The notes below the pieces were generated by a model. The model saw nothing but the letters and a program-made list of their open reading frames with translations, did not search any database and was not told the DNA's origin. Of a stretch of DNA of 64,000 nt, positions 62,997 to 64,000 are shown in pieces (position 1 is the stretch's first letter; each line of letters begins with the position of its first letter). The stretch is from Alphaproteobacteria bacterium (GTDB lineage Bacteria; Pseudomonadota; Alphaproteobacteria; Thalassobaculales; Thalassobaculaceae), in the NCBI GenBank assembly GCA_024742605.1, contig JANSYC010000003.1, forward strand, positions 50,073 to 114,072, written 5' to 3'. A program made the position numbers and the translations under genes.

Positions 62997-64000
62997 ATGA
63001 AATCGCACTATCGCGCGGTGGTGATCGGCGGCGGGGTGGTCGGGGCGAGCGTGCTCTATCACCTGGCCAAGTTCGGTTGGACGGATGTGGCCCTGATCGA
63101 GCGGTCGGAGCTGACCGCCGGCTCGACCTGGCATGCGGCGGCGGGGTTTCATTCCCTCAACGCCGATCCCAATATCGCGGCTCTGCAGGACTACACCATC
63201 GACCTCTACCCGATCATCCAGGAAGAGAGCGGCCAGGACGTCGGCGTCCACATGCCGGGCGGGGTCAACATCGCCAGCGCGCCCGAGCGCTGGGAATGGC
63301 TGCAATCGGCCTGGGCGATCTTCCAGACCATGGGCATGGAGGCGGTTCGCCTGGTCACCCCCGACGAGATCCGGGAACTGAATCCGATCGCCGATATGAC
63401 CGGCGTTCTGGGCGGTCTGTATGAGGAGAAGGAAGGCCACCTTGATCCCTACGGAGCCACCCATGCCTACGCGGGAGCTGCTAAGAAACGGGGCGCCGAG
63501 GTGATCCTGCGTAACCGGGTGCTGGAGCTGAACAGCCGACCGGATGGCAGCTGGGATGTGGTGACCGAACAGGGCACCATCGTGGCGGAGCATGTGGTGA
63601 ACGCGGGTGGGCTCTGGGCCAAGCAGGTCGGCTTGATGGCAGGCGTCGATTTGCCGGTCACACCGATGGAGCACCACTATCTGATCACCGAAGAGATCCC
63701 CGAGCTTGCCGCCCTTGATCGCGAGATCGCGATGATCGTGGATCTGGAGGGCTTCACCTACAGCCGGCAAGAGCGCAACGGCCTGCTCCTCGGCGTGTAT
63801 GAAAGGAGCACCAAGCACTGGAACATGGAGGGGGCACCCTGGGATTACGGCATGGACCTGATCCCGGAGGACATCGACCGGATCTCGCCGGAGCTGTCGG
63901 TGGGGTTTGAGCGGTTTCCCTGCCTCGCCGATGTCGGTATCCGGCGCTGGGTCAACGGCGCCTTCACCTTCTCTCCGGACGGCAACCCGTTGGTCGGGCC
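62997..64000 (+). CDS. FAD-dependent oxidoreductase, dimethylglycine/sarcosine dehydrogenase-like, 3' truncated
   Basis: The frame is open to the right edge, so at least 334 residues are seen. VVIGGGVVGASVLYHLAKFG (8-27) is the FAD-binding Rossmann loop, and ELTAGSTWHAAAGF places His46 where the dimethylglycine-dehydrogenase family attaches FAD covalently. EGHLDPYGATHAYAGAAKKR and VVNAGGLWAKQVG are family landmarks. Full-length members are about 800 residues with a C-terminal folate-binding GcvT domain that would lie outside the window. It oxidises an N-methylated amine or glycine-betaine product. GAAGGAGAG supports the ATG at 62997. Confidence 0.85.
   Translation, partial: MKSHYRAVVIGGGVVGASVLYHLAKFGWTDVALIERSELTAGSTWHAAAGFHSLNADPNIAALQDYTIDLYPIIQEESGQDVGVHMPGGVNIASAPERWEWLQSAWAIFQTMGMEAVRLVTPDEIRELNPIADMTGVLGGLYEEKEGHLDPYGATHAYAGAAKKRGAEVILRNRVLELNSRPDGSWDVVTEQGTIVAEHVVNAGGLWAKQVGLMAGVDLPVTPMEHHYLITEEIPELAALDREIAMIVDLEGFTYSRQERNGLLLGVYERSTKHWNMEGAPWDYGMDLIPEDIDRISPELSVGFERFPCLADVGIRRWVNGAFTFSPDGNPLVG

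Noticed and set aside
1..64000. tRNA genes, CRISPR arrays, insertion sequences or prophage
   Set aside because: No gap is long enough or shows cloverleaf, regular repeats, transposase motifs or integrase; nothing supports any of them.

Overview
The window is a high-GC chromosomal segment (roughly 64% G+C by eye) from an alphaproteobacterium, most likely a free-living member of Rhodospirillales or a near relative. The evidence is gene order: rpmH-rnpA-yidD-yidC-engB-argB, a HAD pyrimidine 5'-nucleotidase next to dapD-dapE, truA-fmt-def beside rmuC, and secA with ppiC-argJ-mutT are arrangements typical of that group. DUF2336 and PAS_5 proteins and the many two- to four-gene catabolic units fit too. 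I see no tRNA, rRNA, insertion sequence, prophage, CRISPR array or origin. Both edges cut a gene.

Region by region: 1-9.1 kb holds a clipped TPR/2OG-oxygenase-like gene, an SGNH hydrolase, a PAS_5 protein, a hydantoinase/oxoprolinase A-B pair, and a redox cluster (GDCCVxC protein, secreted glutathione peroxidase, sulfite-oxidase-like molybdoenzyme, peroxiredoxin-like protein). 9.1-14.8 kb has a family III CoA transferase with its two halves in reversed order, a GT2/lipid-A-synthase-N-domain pair, a cytosolic BtuF-like protein, an enolase-superfamily enzyme and a methyltransferase. 14.8-20.2 kb carries a TPP enzyme translationally coupled to a probable 3-sulfinopropanoyl-CoA desulfinase, a divergent LysR regulator, a second PAS_5 protein and a TauE/SafE (sulfite) exporter. 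20.3-33.3 kb is small-molecule metabolism: RraA-like aldolase, glycerate kinase, pyruvate kinase, a degenerate receiver protein, a frameshifted GNAT, a CurA-like reductase with a GST, dgoK-dgoA with a hydroxyacid dehydrogenase, an M20 amidohydrolase, a GNAT, an MBL hydrolase and an unrecognised protein.

33.4-48.9 kb is the conserved core: ribosomal protein L34, RNase P protein, YidD/YidC membrane insertion, EngB, ArgB, DapD/DapE, TruA, Fmt, Def and RmuC. It is interrupted by an unrecognised, more AT-rich membrane protein gene between engB and argB and by a DUF2336/diguanylate cyclase unit. 48.9-53.7 kb has an amidohydrolase with an AraC regulator, a divergent MFS transporter and a D-2-hydroxyacid dehydrogenase. 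53.8-61.0 kb is secA with a small kinase, an unrecognised protein, a periplasmic parvulin, argJ and mutT. The right edge has LysR and TetR regulators and a clipped dimethylglycine/sarcosine-dehydrogenase-like flavoprotein behind a clear inverted repeat.

The most interesting inference is a candidate organosulfur module at 14.8-20.2 kb. The acyl-CoA dehydrogenase lacks the usual catalytic glutamate and matches, as I remember it, the desulfinase AcdDPN7, which releases sulfite. It is coupled to an unassigned TPP enzyme and lies close to a TauE/SafE exporter. A family III CoA transferase and a sulfite-oxidase-like enzyme are in the same window. All functions here are read from sequence and from memory of families; no search was run.
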